DNA of 64,000 nt from an uncultured Winogradskyella sp. (lineage in GTDB: Bacteria > Bacteroidota > Bacteroidia > Flavobacteriales > Flavobacteriaceae), in NCBI RefSeq assembly GCF_947495255.1, contig NZ_CANLYI010000003.1, positions 248,001-312,000 on the forward strand, given 5' to 3'. Numbering within the stretch: the first letter of the stretch is position 1; the number at the start of each line of letters is the position of its first letter. The position numbers were made by a program, and so were the translations under genes. Below the pieces are notes generated by a model. That model was not told where the DNA came from. It did no database searches and worked only from the letters and a program-made list of their open reading frames with translations. Of this stretch, positions 1 to 8,178 are shown piece by piece.

Positions 1-106
1 CTAATATTAAATCTTTAGCTTCTCTTGCTGCTAAAATTCTATCACTTGTTGTTTTAAATGAAAACTTTCTGTTTTCAAATTCTAAAGCTTTTTCTACTGT
101 ATCCAT
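1..106 (-). CDS. hypothetical protein, 3' part outside the window
   Basis: A reading frame opens with ATG at 106 on the minus strand and is still open at base 1, giving 35 codons. It starts three bases after the folE stop codon, so it is very likely co-transcribed with folE. The visible residues begin MDTVEKALEFENRKFSF and then become Lys/Arg/Ala-rich and helix-prone (SDRILAAREAKDLIL). I do not recognise the family. It is not cysS, a common folE neighbour in flavobacteria. No function is proposed. Confidence 0.55.
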   Translation of the reverse strand, partial: MDTVEKALEFENRKFSFKTTSDRILAAREAKDLIL

Positions 107-109
107 AGC

Positions 110-799
110 TTAATTATTTATATAATTTTGTAATTCTAAAATTTTTGAGGCATCATTAAATTCACCTCCATAAAATGTTGTTACTGTTGTAGAAGTATCA
201 TCTTGTACACCTCTAGATGAAACACATAAATGCTTGGCATCTATGATTACGGCAACGTGTTCAGTTTCTAAAACTGACATAAGTTCGTTAGCAATTTGAT
301 TTGTTAAACGCTCTTGAACTTGAGGTCGTTTGGCGTAATATTGGACGATTCTATTTAACTTTGAAAGTCCAATTACTTTTCCAGATGATTTGTATGCAAT
401 ATGTGCTTTTCCTATGATTGGTACAAAATGATGTTCACAATTAGAGTAGAAGGTAATATTTTTTTCTACTAACATCTGATTATATTGATATTTATTTTCA
501 AAAAGTGCCATTTTAGGCTTGTTTTTTGGATCTAAACCCGAAAATATTTCTTCAATATACATTTTTGCAACACGATCAGGTGTGCCTTGAAGTGAATCAT
601 CGGTTAAATCTAAACCCATTACATCCATTATTTCTGAAAATAAAATTGAAATGCGTTTTTTCTTTTCTTCATTAGACATATCAAAAGCATTTGGCTTCAT
701 TGGTGTGTCTAAACTTGTAAATAAATGATCGTCTCCTATAGCCTCTGTTGTGAAACCATTAAGTTTTTCATTTGTTTTGGAAGTCGTTTCAGTATTCAT
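110..799 (-). CDS. folE: GTP cyclohydrolase I (FolE)
   Basis: This enzyme converts GTP to 7,8-dihydroneopterin triphosphate, the first step of folate and pterin synthesis, in the cytoplasm. The 229 residues include a roughly 45-residue N-terminal tail and then the full T-fold domain. The zinc ligands are visible as Cys121 and His124 (SNCEHHFVPI) and Cys192 (AKHLCVSSRG). The substrate-site stretches VIGLSKLNRIVQYYAKRPQ and GVQDDTSTTVTTFYGGEF are intact. It lies 55 bases downstream of a TIGR03643 gene in an operon that carries the same upstream 42-bp element as the photolyase operon. That suggests it makes pterin for photolyase antenna chromophores such as methenyltetrahydrofolate; this role is inferred. 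The enzymatic identity is secure. Confidence 0.97.
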   Translation of the reverse strand: MNTETTSKTNEKLNGFTTEAIGDDHLFTSLDTPMKPNAFDMSNEEKKKRISILFSEIMDVMGLDLTDDSLQGTPDRVAKMYIEEIFSGLDPKNKPKMALFENKYQYNQMLVEKNITFYSNCEHHFVPIIGKAHIAYKSSGKVIGLSKLNRIVQYYAKRPQVQERLTNQIANELMSVLETEHVAVIIDAKHLCVSSRGVQDDTSTTVTTFYGGEFNDASKILELQNYINN

Positions 800-854
800 A
801 AAGTCTTTTTAATGTGCTGTCTTTAAGTACTCCAAACTTAAATCAAAGCACGGT

Positions 855-1127
855 TTAACGTTTTGAAATAGAGTTATTTGATATTGTTCTTTGTCTAGAG
901 CATTTAAATCTGCCTTCGTCAAACGTTCTTTTTTTACTGTGTTTAGTAGCTCTGCCTTGTACTCTGGCTCTCCATAATCTGAAGCTACTTGGTTTTAATT
1001 CGCGTCGCATTAAATTAATAACCTCTTGTTCTTTTAATTTGAATTGAAATGTAATTGCATCAAAAGGTGTTCTATCTTCCCATGCCATTTCAATAATTCT
1101 GTCAATGTCGTTTAGCTCTAAATTCAT
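855..1127 (-). CDS. TIGR03643 family protein (DUF2805-like)
   Basis: A 90-residue basic protein of a small conserved family with no assigned biochemical function. The family core is clear at residues 4-60: a short helix (DIDRIIEMAWEDRTPFDAI), then LKEQEVINLMRRELKPSSF, then a basic segment (RLWRARVQGRATKHSKKR). The architecture, helical and ending in many Arg/Lys, would suit nucleic-acid binding, but that is only a guess. Its ATG overlaps the stop of the upstream 143-residue gene by four bases, so the two are translationally coupled, and folE follows. From memory, members of this family often sit beside photolyase genes, which matches this locus. Confidence 0.85.
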   Translation of the reverse strand: MNLELNDIDRIIEMAWEDRTPFDAITFQFKLKEQEVINLMRRELKPSSFRLWRARVQGRATKHSKKRTFDEGRFKCSRQRTISNNSISKR

Positions 1128-1555
1128 AGCTCTTGAGGCATTGCGTAAAGCATGTCGTACTTTACTTTTTGGTCCATCAACTTATCAAAAAACTTCTTAT
1201 TCTCTTTAAAAGTTTTATTAGCTCTAAAATGCACAAATTTTCCTTGTGCATGTATACTAGACCCATTGATTTTATATATAACGAGATGGTAATAAGGTAT
1301 TATCCATGTAAAATTTTGTAATCCTTTATTAATTCTAATTAATATACCTTTTGGTCTCAATTCAATATTTCCATAATTAATATCAGACACCAAATTCATC
1401 ATCGATTGCATATTTGGACTCACTTCGTCAATTATCATGCGTTTAGAACCTATACCATTCATTTTCAATTTCTGTACCAAACTAAAAGGACTGCCAACTA
1501 AATCGGCAATGATTTGCTTGTGCTCAGGATTGTTATGTGTGGTATTTAATATCAT
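1124..1555 (-). CDS. hypothetical protein, first gene of the folE operon
   Basis: A 143-residue soluble protein that I do not recognise. It has no signal peptide or membrane segment. The N-terminal third is helical and polar (NPEHKQIIADLVGSPFSLVQKL). The middle is beta-rich with alternating hydrophobic residues (GNIELRPKGILIRINKGL, FTWIIPYYHLVIYKING), and the end is a basic helix (NKTFKENKKFFDKLMDQKV). This pattern could be a small PH-like or barrel fold, but no function can be assigned. It is the promoter-proximal gene behind the 42-bp element at 1575-1616, and it overlaps the TIGR03643 gene by four bases. Position alone links it to photoprotection. Confidence 0.75.
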   Translation of the reverse strand: MILNTTHNNPEHKQIIADLVGSPFSLVQKLKMNGIGSKRMIIDEVSPNMQSMMNLVSDINYGNIELRPKGILIRINKGLQNFTWIIPYYHLVIYKINGSSIHAQGKFVHFRANKTFKENKKFFDKLMDQKVKYDMLYAMPQEL

Positions 1556-1574
1556 ATATCATCAAATATATAAA

Positions 1575-1616
1575 ATGTTTAACTATTTATAATAAATGTT
1601 AAACAAAAATTAACAG
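1575..1616 (-). promoter_or_regulatory. 42-bp shared regulatory element, copy 1
   Basis: The element lies 20-61 bases upstream of the ATG at 1555. It contains GTTTAAC (1577-1583) and GTTAAAC (1598-1604) as an inverted repeat with a 14-bp spacer, plus TTAACA (1610-1615) repeated 11 bp after TTAAACA (1599-1605). A second copy at 10188-10229 is identical at 39 of 42 bases and sits in the same orientation before the photolyase operon. Half-sites one helical turn apart suggest a MerR/CarH-type or similar dimeric regulator; the identity of that regulator is inference. Confidence 0.8.
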
Positions 1617-1657
1617 ATAATTATGACTATGGAATTTGTTGTGTATTGGAATAAAAA

Positions 1658-3151
1658 TCAATCACTTCTGAACATACGCTTCCTATCTTGTAAAGTATGT
1701 CGTTTTAATATTCTGAAACTTTCACTGATGACTTCTGTATCTTTTTTCATGTTCCAAAGAATATCACTAGCACGTTTACGATTTTCCTTTATGTCTACTA
1801 TTGGCATTGGATAATCTTCACCAAGTTTAAAGTTGTAAAAACCCTGTTCTAGTTCTGTCATTAAATAAGGTTCATGGATAAAAGTTGTATCTAAATGTGC
1901 TAATTCTGGAACCCATTTTTTAATGAATAAGGCATCTGGATCGTGTTTTAATCCATTAACTGTAGGATTGTAAATTCTTAAGTTATTAATACCAGTTTCG
2001 CCTGCTTGCATTTGTAATTGTGGAAAATGAATGCCAGGTTCGAAATCTAAAAATAGTTGTGATAAATGTGTAGTTGCAAACTGCCAAGGTTGCCATAGAA
2101 TGTGTGTAAAGAAAGATGCCAACATGGCACGCATTCTAAAATTAACGTAACCAGTTTCAATTAAACAACGCATTGAAGCATCTACTAATGGGAAGCCAGT
2201 CTGACCTTCTTTCCAAGCATTTTGGTAACTTATAGATAATGTTTTTTTTAGTTTATGATAGCCTTTGTTTACACTTGCGTTTTCCATGGTATGTTCCATT
2301 TCAAACTTTTGTATAAAATGAGCTTGCCAGCGTAAACGTGATATAAAAGGACCAATATGTTTAGGTTCCGATGTTTTAGCTTTTAATTGCTGAGCTTTTT
2401 GAAAAACTTGTCTAATTGATAAATTTCCCCAAGCAATATACGGCGAAATACGGCTGCAACTGCTTCTCGAAGCTTCAGGTTTTGAAATATTAGACATGTA
2501 ATCTTTATGTCGACTTTCAAAAAATGAATTTGCGTATTTCCAGCCTATAGTTGTTCCGCCTTTTTGAAATTTTGTAGCTTCAGGTGTGTGCAAATCTGTT
2601 ACGGAAAACAATTGTTCTAAGTGTTCAATTTCTGAAATATTCAACAGTTGATTTTCTAAAGGTTGAAACATTTCTAAATGACTCGTCATATAGGTTTCCC
2701 AATTTTCAAACCAATAGTCTCTGTTTACAATGCCACGTTCAACACCATTGTTCTTAGATTCTTCCCAGGTTATAAAATTATTTCTGCAATAGCGAATAAA
2801 TTCTTTGTCTCTATCGTAGGTCACTAATAAGCCTGTTTCAACATGAGAATAAATAGTTTTAATTCTATAAAATTCTTGTAATTGATTAAACGTACTTGAA
2901 ATGTCGCTAGTAACGGTTAGAACTTTAGAATTATATACTGATAGTTGTTTATTAATATCTTGAATAGATTCTTTGATGAAATTAAAATGACGTTCGCTAT
3001 AATGCACGTCGTTTAATAATAAATGCTCAAATATATATATAATAAGCGTGCGTTTACCAGATTTTAAAGCATTAGAAATAGCTTCATTATCCTGAAGTCT
3101 TAAATCGCGTTTTAACCATACGACATTGATATGTTCTCTATTAGTATTCAT
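1658..3151 (-). CDS. divergent cryptochrome/photolyase family flavoprotein
   Basis: A 497-residue member of the photolyase superfamily, with an N-terminal Rossmann-like antenna domain (VVWLKRDLRLQDNEA, residues 10-24) and a C-terminal helical FAD domain (SRISPYIAWGNLS near 233-245; TGFPLVDASMRCL; NFRMRAMLASFF). The FAD pocket is unusual. Aligned by eye without gaps to class I enzymes, the Asn next to flavin N5 (E. coli Asn378) is His375 and the first Trp of the electron-transfer chain (E. coli Trp382) is Leu379. The second Trp (E. coli Trp359) is kept as Trp356. The motif DFEPGIHFPQLQMQAG seems typical of a conserved subfamily I recall from proteobacteria, usually annotated as photolyase. Repair activity is uncertain. 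The gene overlaps the upstream iron-sulfur photolyase gene by 11 bases. Confidence 0.9.
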   Translation of the reverse strand: MNTNREHINVVWLKRDLRLQDNEAISNALKSGKRTLIIYIFEHLLLNDVHYSERHFNFIKESIQDINKQLSVYNSKVLTVTSDISSTFNQLQEFYRIKTIYSHVETGLLVTYDRDKEFIRYCRNNFITWEESKNNGVERGIVNRDYWFENWETYMTSHLEMFQPLENQLLNISEIEHLEQLFSVTDLHTPEATKFQKGGTTIGWKYANSFFESRHKDYMSNISKPEASRSSCSRISPYIAWGNLSIRQVFQKAQQLKAKTSEPKHIGPFISRLRWQAHFIQKFEMEHTMENASVNKGYHKLKKTLSISYQNAWKEGQTGFPLVDASMRCLIETGYVNFRMRAMLASFFTHILWQPWQFATTHLSQLFLDFEPGIHFPQLQMQAGETGINNLRIYNPTVNGLKHDPDALFIKKWVPELAHLDTTFIHEPYLMTELEQGFYNFKLGEDYPMPIVDIKENRKRASDILWNMKKDTEVISESFRILKRHTLQDRKRMFRSD

Positions 3152-4673
3152 CTGGGTTTTCTATAATGGAAGCGGCGCGTTCTTTCATATTATTGAGTTG
3201 ACTTTTGTCCATTTTGTCTAATAAACTATACATCATTGCCATGCGTCTATTATTTCCTAAAATAGAGCGTTTATCATCTAAGAAATTCCAATACAAGCTA
3301 TTAAAAGGACACGCATTTTCTGTTATTTTTTCTTTTTTGTTGTAATGACATTTATCGCAATAGTTACTCATTTTATCAATGTAACTACCTGAAGATACAT
3401 AAGGTTTTGTGGCAATTTTTCCGGCATCAGCAAATTGACTCATACCTCTGGTATTGGTTAATTGTACCCATTCTATAGCGTCTGCATATATACCCAAATA
3501 CCAAGCATCTACTTCGTCCGGATGAATTTGAGTTAATAAAGCATAATTGCCAGTAATCATTAAGCGTTGTATGTGATGTGCATATGCATTATCCAAGGAA
3601 TTATTGATACTCTGTTTTAGGCAATTCATTTTTGTGTTGCCTGTCCAGAAAAAGTTAGGAAGTTTGTTGGTGTTTTTTAAGTGATTTTCAGATTTATAAT
3701 CTGGCATTAAAGTCCAATACATTCCTCGCATATATTCTCTCCAACCAATAATTTGTCTCACAAAACCTTCAACTTGAGAAATATCGATTTCAGATTTATG
3801 GTCGTAATAATAATCAATAACTGCATTTACAACCTCTTTTGGACTTATCAGTTTTATATTCATGGCAAATGATATGCGCGAATGAAATAAATAAACTTGA
3901 TCTGTATGCATGGCATCTTGGTAATCACCAAACCTAATTAATAAATGCTCACAGAAATAATTGAGTTGCTCAAGTGATTGTTCCCTGTCTACAGGATAAC
4001 TAAAAGTGTCTGTTTTAAAGCGACCAATTGTTTTTATGTCGGCTTTTTCTATGTCTGACACAATTTCTGAAACATCATTAATAAACCATTTGTAATGTGG
4101 GATTTCGGGCTTGCCTTTCCATTTTTTTCTATTGCTTTTATCGTAATTCCATTGACCACCCTCAGGTTGTTTGCCTTCCATAAATACCTCGTGTTTTTTA
4201 CGCATGTTGCGATAAAAATTTTCCATGAGATACGTCTTTTTACCTTCAAAGAATTCTTTTAATTCATATCTAGAAGTGTAAAAATGTTCGGAATCATAAG
4301 TATTTGTTTCAATGTTTAATGATTTGCAAAACGCAGTGAGTTGTTCATCTAAGCGGTATTCATCAGGTAATTGATATTCAAAAGATTCAATAGTATGATC
4401 TTTAATTAATTTTGAAAGATTATCGACTAAACTCTGAGTATTATTGGTGTCATTAATTTTGAAGTAAATGACGTTGTGTCCTTGCGACTTTAGTTCTTCA
4501 GCAAAACTTCTCATTGCAGCAAAAAAGCCAATGACTTTTTGAATATGATGTGTTACATAATCGGTTTCTTGTCGCATTTCAAAAAGGCAATAGGTAACGT
4601 TCTCGTTGGTTTCTGAAAACCATGAATGCTGAGAGTTAAGTTGGTCGCCTAATATGAGTCGTAATGTGTTCAT
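3141..4673 (-). CDS. iron-sulfur bacterial (6-4) photolyase / cryptochrome (FeS-BCP)
   Basis: A 510-residue prokaryotic (6-4) photolyase-like protein. It opens with RLILGDQLNSQHSWF, typical of this class. The four Cys that hold a [4Fe-4S] cluster are present: Cys351 (TKMNCLKQSI), Cys439 and Cys442 (NYCDKCHYN) and Cys455 (NACPFNSLYWNF). They fall within one residue of the positions known in Agrobacterium PhrB (350, 438, 441, 454). The helical domain shows GWREYMRGMYW and AHHIQRLMITGNYALL. Family members repair (6-4) photoproducts and carry FAD plus 6,7-dimethyl-8-ribityllumazine. It lies between the DASH cryptochrome (25-bp gap) and the divergent homologue (11-bp overlap), so the three are one transcription unit. 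Confidence 0.95.
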   Translation of the reverse strand: MNTLRLILGDQLNSQHSWFSETNENVTYCLFEMRQETDYVTHHIQKVIGFFAAMRSFAEELKSQGHNVIYFKINDTNNTQSLVDNLSKLIKDHTIESFEYQLPDEYRLDEQLTAFCKSLNIETNTYDSEHFYTSRYELKEFFEGKKTYLMENFYRNMRKKHEVFMEGKQPEGGQWNYDKSNRKKWKGKPEIPHYKWFINDVSEIVSDIEKADIKTIGRFKTDTFSYPVDREQSLEQLNYFCEHLLIRFGDYQDAMHTDQVYLFHSRISFAMNIKLISPKEVVNAVIDYYYDHKSEIDISQVEGFVRQIIGWREYMRGMYWTLMPDYKSENHLKNTNKLPNFFWTGNTKMNCLKQSINNSLDNAYAHHIQRLMITGNYALLTQIHPDEVDAWYLGIYADAIEWVQLTNTRGMSQFADAGKIATKPYVSSGSYIDKMSNYCDKCHYNKKEKITENACPFNSLYWNFLDDKRSILGNNRRMAMMYSLLDKMDKSQLNNMKERAASIIENPDEY

Positions 4674-4698
4674 TGGATTCTGCTATCTTTTTATACCA

Positions 4699-6006
4699 TT
4701 AAAATAAACTAGGTTGTAACCATAGGTTTCTAAATTTTCCATTGGCATCATAACGGTCTGCTTGCAATTCTACATTAAAAGTACGGTCCCTTGGGTCATT
4801 GCCAACTCCAGCAACATACATCCAATTGCCATAATTACTATGTACATCATAATCGAGTAGGAGCGATTCAAAATAGGCTGCACCAATGCGCCAATCGAGT
4901 TCTAAGGATTTTGCAAAATAGGATGCAACATTCTGTCGTCCTCTGTTGCTCATCCAACCTGTATTTTTTAATTCGAGCATATTGGCATTTACAAAATCGG
5001 ATGTTGTTTCTCCATTAATCCAGTTTTGAATAGAATTCTGGTCAGTTTTCCAAGTATAATCTTTTTGAAGAATGCCTTTTAATTTGAAAATTTGGTTGCT
5101 ATGTTTTAAGGAAATATATTTAAAATAATCGCGCCAAATCAATTCAAAAATTAACCAATAGGTCGATTCGTTTTTGAAATGTTCTTCTTCAAATTTTTTG
5201 ATGTTCCAATAAATCGTTCTTGCAGACAAACTCCCGTTAGCGAGCCATGGTGAAAATTTCGAACTGTAATCTTTACCAACCAAACTATTTCTGGTCTTCT
5301 TATAATATCCTAGTTTTTTAGTGTTGAAAACATAATCTTGAAGACGATTTATGGCATGAGTTTCTCCACCTTGAAAAGGAAATGCAGAATGTGTGTGGTG
5401 ATCAAAATCTTCAAATCCTAAGTCGTGGAGTGACGGAATTTTGGTGTTATTCTCTATTCGATTGTCTTCTGAGTATTTTGATATGTTTAACTCTGGACGA
5501 ATGTCTACATGTTTTTCAAGTTTTTTTTTAAAGACTGTAAATACTTGTGGTGTATCAGAAATTTTAAAATTAATATCATCAGGATGATACAAAAACTTAT
5601 TGTAAACAGAATGCCAGATACAATTTTTACATTTCGATTTTACAGCATTTTCTATAGTTAGCTCTTCTGAGGTCCATTCCTTTTGAAGAAAAACAGTATT
5701 AATATTGTATTCTGTAAATATGTTAGGAATGATATCCTCTGGTTGCGCATGAAAAACTAATAATTCTATATTTAGTTTATTGAGTTGTGCTTTTAAATCC
5801 GTAACCGTTTCAATTAAAAATCTAGCTCTGTGTTTTTCCGTTTTCTTAAACCCAAATTTATTAAAAGCAAAGGGTCGTGGGTCAAAACAATATACAGCAA
5901 TAAGTTGGTTACTGTTTTTTTGAGCTTCAAATAAAACGGCGTTATCAATGGTTCTTAAATCATTTCTAAACCAAACTAAATTGTTATTGTTTTTTGTCTT
6001 TTGCAT
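4699..6006 (-). CDS. DASH-family cryptochrome / photolyase
   Basis: A 435-residue flavoprotein of the cryptochrome-DASH group, which repairs cyclobutane dimers in single-stranded DNA and may signal light. Diagnostic segments are LVWFRNDLRTIDNA at the start, DPRPFAFNKFGFKKTEKHRA, and the C-terminal run TGWMSNRGRQNVASYFAKS, LLLDYDVHSNYGNW and YVAGVGNDPRDRTFN. Unlike the divergent paralogue downstream, it keeps the flavin-proximal Asn and the neighbouring Trp (SNYGNW). The start overlaps the 3' end of the DUF2256 gene by 31 bases in another frame, so translation is probably coupled. The C-terminus lacks a long cryptochrome tail. Confidence 0.95.
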   Translation of the reverse strand: MQKTKNNNNLVWFRNDLRTIDNAVLFEAQKNSNQLIAVYCFDPRPFAFNKFGFKKTEKHRARFLIETVTDLKAQLNKLNIELLVFHAQPEDIIPNIFTEYNINTVFLQKEWTSEELTIENAVKSKCKNCIWHSVYNKFLYHPDDINFKISDTPQVFTVFKKKLEKHVDIRPELNISKYSEDNRIENNTKIPSLHDLGFEDFDHHTHSAFPFQGGETHAINRLQDYVFNTKKLGYYKKTRNSLVGKDYSSKFSPWLANGSLSARTIYWNIKKFEEEHFKNESTYWLIFELIWRDYFKYISLKHSNQIFKLKGILQKDYTWKTDQNSIQNWINGETTSDFVNANMLELKNTGWMSNRGRQNVASYFAKSLELDWRIGAAYFESLLLDYDVHSNYGNWMYVAGVGNDPRDRTFNVELQADRYDANGKFRNLWLQPSLF

Positions 6007-6125
6007 TTTTCGCTACAATGTTTTACGTCGTTCCAATTGTTTTCCCATTTTTTACGCCAAGAGAATGGTCGGTTGCAAACAGGACATATTTTTGTTGGAA
6101 GATTTGCTTTTTTTACACCTTTCAT
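5976..6125 (-). CDS. DUF2256 small zinc-knuckle protein
   Basis: A 49-residue basic protein, easily missed because of its size. I translated it by hand. It begins MKGVKKANLPTKICPVC and shows two Cys pairs, CPVC (14-17) and CSEKC (37-41), around a Trp-rich centre (PFSWRKKWENNWNDV). That is the DUF2256 pattern and probably binds one zinc. Its ATG overlaps the SDR stop codon (ATGA, 6122-6125) and its end overlaps the DASH cryptochrome start by 31 bases, so three genes are coupled in translation. From memory, DUF2256 genes commonly neighbour cryptochrome or photolyase genes; the function is unknown. Nucleic-acid or partner binding is a guess. Confidence 0.9.
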   Translation of the reverse strand: MKGVKKANLPTKICPVCNRPFSWRKKWENNWNDVKHCSEKCKRQKTITI

Positions 6126-7540
6126 TTTTTTGATAAGGCGTTAATCATGCCATTAAATACAAAGGCATGAAACGGTAATACAGAATACCAGTACAATCGT
6201 CCCCAAAGACCTTTCGGTCTAAAAACGGCACGTTGGTGTAATTGGCCTTTCACAATTTTAAACTCTAACCAAGCCTCACCAGGTAAACGCATTTCTGCAA
6301 AAAGCAGAAGTCTTTTTTCTTCTTTGCTAGCATATAAAACACGCCAGAAATCTAGAGCATCACCAGCTTCTAAATGGGTGTCACTTGTGCGTCCACGTCT
6401 TAAGCCTACACCTCCAAAAAGTTTATCCATATAACCTCTAATTTTCCAAAGACCATTAAAACTGTACCAGCCGTTTCGTCCTCCTATGCTCCAAATTTTA
6501 TTTATGGTAAATTCTTCATCAGTGACAGGTCGTTTTTTTTCATCTGTAAAACAACCGTATTGTGGTAGTTCAATATGTTTAGATAGTTGGTCTTTAAAGC
6601 GTCCGCTACTTACAGCATCTTTCCAACTAGATATTACAGCATTTTGTTCTATTTTCTGAAAAGCTAAATCCACAGCTGTTTTATAATCCATGGGGTTTAT
6701 GCCAATAATTTCATTGATATTACTTGCTTTGCCTATGACTTCAACTTTCATACTATCGACTAAGGCAGCTGCTAATTGAAAGGATGTTGATGTTACAAAA
6801 TATAGCCAATACGAGGATAGTTTTGGGGTTAAAACCGGAAGTGTAACGATATAACGTTTTAATCCTCTGACTTCTGCAAATTGCAAAAGCATTTGTTTGT
6901 AAGTCAGTACTTCTGGACCAAAAATATCGTAAGCATTATTGTATAATTCTACTTTGTCTAATCCACCAGCTAAAAAGTTTAAAACATCTCTAATGGCTAA
7001 AGGTTGTGTTTTGGTGTTGAGCCATTTTGGAGTAATCATAAAAGGTAGTTTCTCTACGATATCTCTTATGATTTCAAAAGATGCGCTTCCGCTACCAACT
7101 ATAATTCCCGCTCTAAAGGTTGTTAAGGCGTAAGATTTAGATTTTAATGTGTTTTCTACTTGTAATCTCGATTTTAAGTGTTTAGAAAGTGAAGCATCAT
7201 TTACGATGCCACTTAAATAAATCACCTGTTTGCATTGCGTCGGTTCTACAAGATTTTTAAAGTTTTGTGCACATTGTCGCTCTAAATCTTCAAAATCTTC
7301 CGAATCTGTAGACATAGAATGAATTAAATAATAAGCTGCGTCTATGTCTTTAGGAATCTCTGCGGAATCTGGTTTTAGAAAATCGACTTTTATAAATGAA
7401 CACAGTGGATTATCTTCAATCTCATCTGGAATACGACTTAAATCACGTACACAACACACTAACTCGTGTTTGTCTTCGAGAAGTTGTAGCGCTAATCTTC
7501 TAGCGATGTAGCCTGTGGTACCTGTGATTAATATTCTCAT
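6122..7540 (-). CDS. SDR-family NAD(P)-binding protein with C-terminal DUF2867 domain
   Basis: A 472-residue two-domain protein. Residues 1-290 form an atypical extended SDR fold with the dinucleotide motif ITGTTGYIARRLA at 4-16, an AAYYLIHSMS segment and a YLSGIVND strand. Residues from about 320 match the DUF2867 lipocalin-like part (KIWSIGGRNGWYSF, LLLFAEMRLPGEAWLEF, GLWGRLYWYSVLPFHAFVF). Proteins of this layout are often found in light-induced gene sets with photolyases, but no substrate is established. The gene shares one base with the upstream flavin-reductase-like gene and four with DUF2256 downstream, placing it firmly inside the photolyase operon. Confidence 0.88.
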   Translation of the reverse strand: MRILITGTTGYIARRLALQLLEDKHELVCCVRDLSRIPDEIEDNPLCSFIKVDFLKPDSAEIPKDIDAAYYLIHSMSTDSEDFEDLERQCAQNFKNLVEPTQCKQVIYLSGIVNDASLSKHLKSRLQVENTLKSKSYALTTFRAGIIVGSGSASFEIIRDIVEKLPFMITPKWLNTKTQPLAIRDVLNFLAGGLDKVELYNNAYDIFGPEVLTYKQMLLQFAEVRGLKRYIVTLPVLTPKLSSYWLYFVTSTSFQLAAALVDSMKVEVIGKASNINEIIGINPMDYKTAVDLAFQKIEQNAVISSWKDAVSSGRFKDQLSKHIELPQYGCFTDEKKRPVTDEEFTINKIWSIGGRNGWYSFNGLWKIRGYMDKLFGGVGLRRGRTSDTHLEAGDALDFWRVLYASKEEKRLLLFAEMRLPGEAWLEFKIVKGQLHQRAVFRPKGLWGRLYWYSVLPFHAFVFNGMINALSKK

Positions 7541-8178
7541 TAGACATTTGTTTTTGTGAATTCAGATTTTGGTCTTTGGTAATCTAAACGTTTTTTTAGT
7601 TTTGGGATTCCATATCCATCTAAACCATTAATTGTTGCGATATGTCCTTTGGAGAGGTTAACAAAACCGTCTGGTTCAACTAAAGCATCATTAATGAATA
7701 GCTTTTCAATTTTTCCTATAACAAGTATCGTATTGTTTGCAGCAATAGGATATTCTTCAACGTATTGCATTGCCATTTGTACAGGTGAGTTTTTTACAAA
7801 TGGTGCTAAAAATTCATCTTTATAATCTTCGGTTAAACTTGTGGTATCAAATTCAGAAATGTCCGAATCATATTTTGCAGATGTGTGATGTGCATCTTCT
7901 ATAATTTCAGAATGAATATGATTAATCGTGTATTTTCCTGTCGCTTTTATATTAGAATACGTGTTCCGCATTACAGTTGTTGGCCTTACAAAGAAACCTA
8001 ACAATGCAGGATTAGAACCCAAGTGTGTTATAGAACTAAATATAGCAACATTACTTAATCCGTCTTGGCTTTTTGTGCCAATTAAATTTGCAGATTTATA
8101 ACCCGAACAACTATTAATTAAGTTAATTCTATATAAATGCTCCATTTGGTCAATATCTTCACTGCTAAATTCTAACAT
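7540..8178 (-). CDS. flavin reductase-like FMN-binding protein
   Basis: A 212-residue protein with the split-barrel flavin reductase-like fold. Visible landmarks are SNVAIFSSITHLGSNPALLGFF (positions about 42-63), the strand KYTINHIHSEI and a conserved C-terminal barrel strand pattern ending GIPKLKKRLDYQRP. Family members bind FMN and reduce or oxidise small substrates. Within this operon it could supply reduced flavin to the photolyases or act on a pigment, but that is inference. It is separated from the UbiB-like gene by no intergenic bases (8178/8179), which indicates coupled expression. No signal peptide or membrane segment is seen. Confidence 0.88.
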   Translation of the reverse strand: MLEFSSEDIDQMEHLYRINLINSCSGYKSANLIGTKSQDGLSNVAIFSSITHLGSNPALLGFFVRPTTVMRNTYSNIKATGKYTINHIHSEIIEDAHHTSAKYDSDISEFDTTSLTEDYKDEFLAPFVKNSPVQMAMQYVEEYPIAANNTILVIGKIEKLFINDALVEPDGFVNLSKGHIATINGLDGYGIPKLKKRLDYQRPKSEFTKTNV

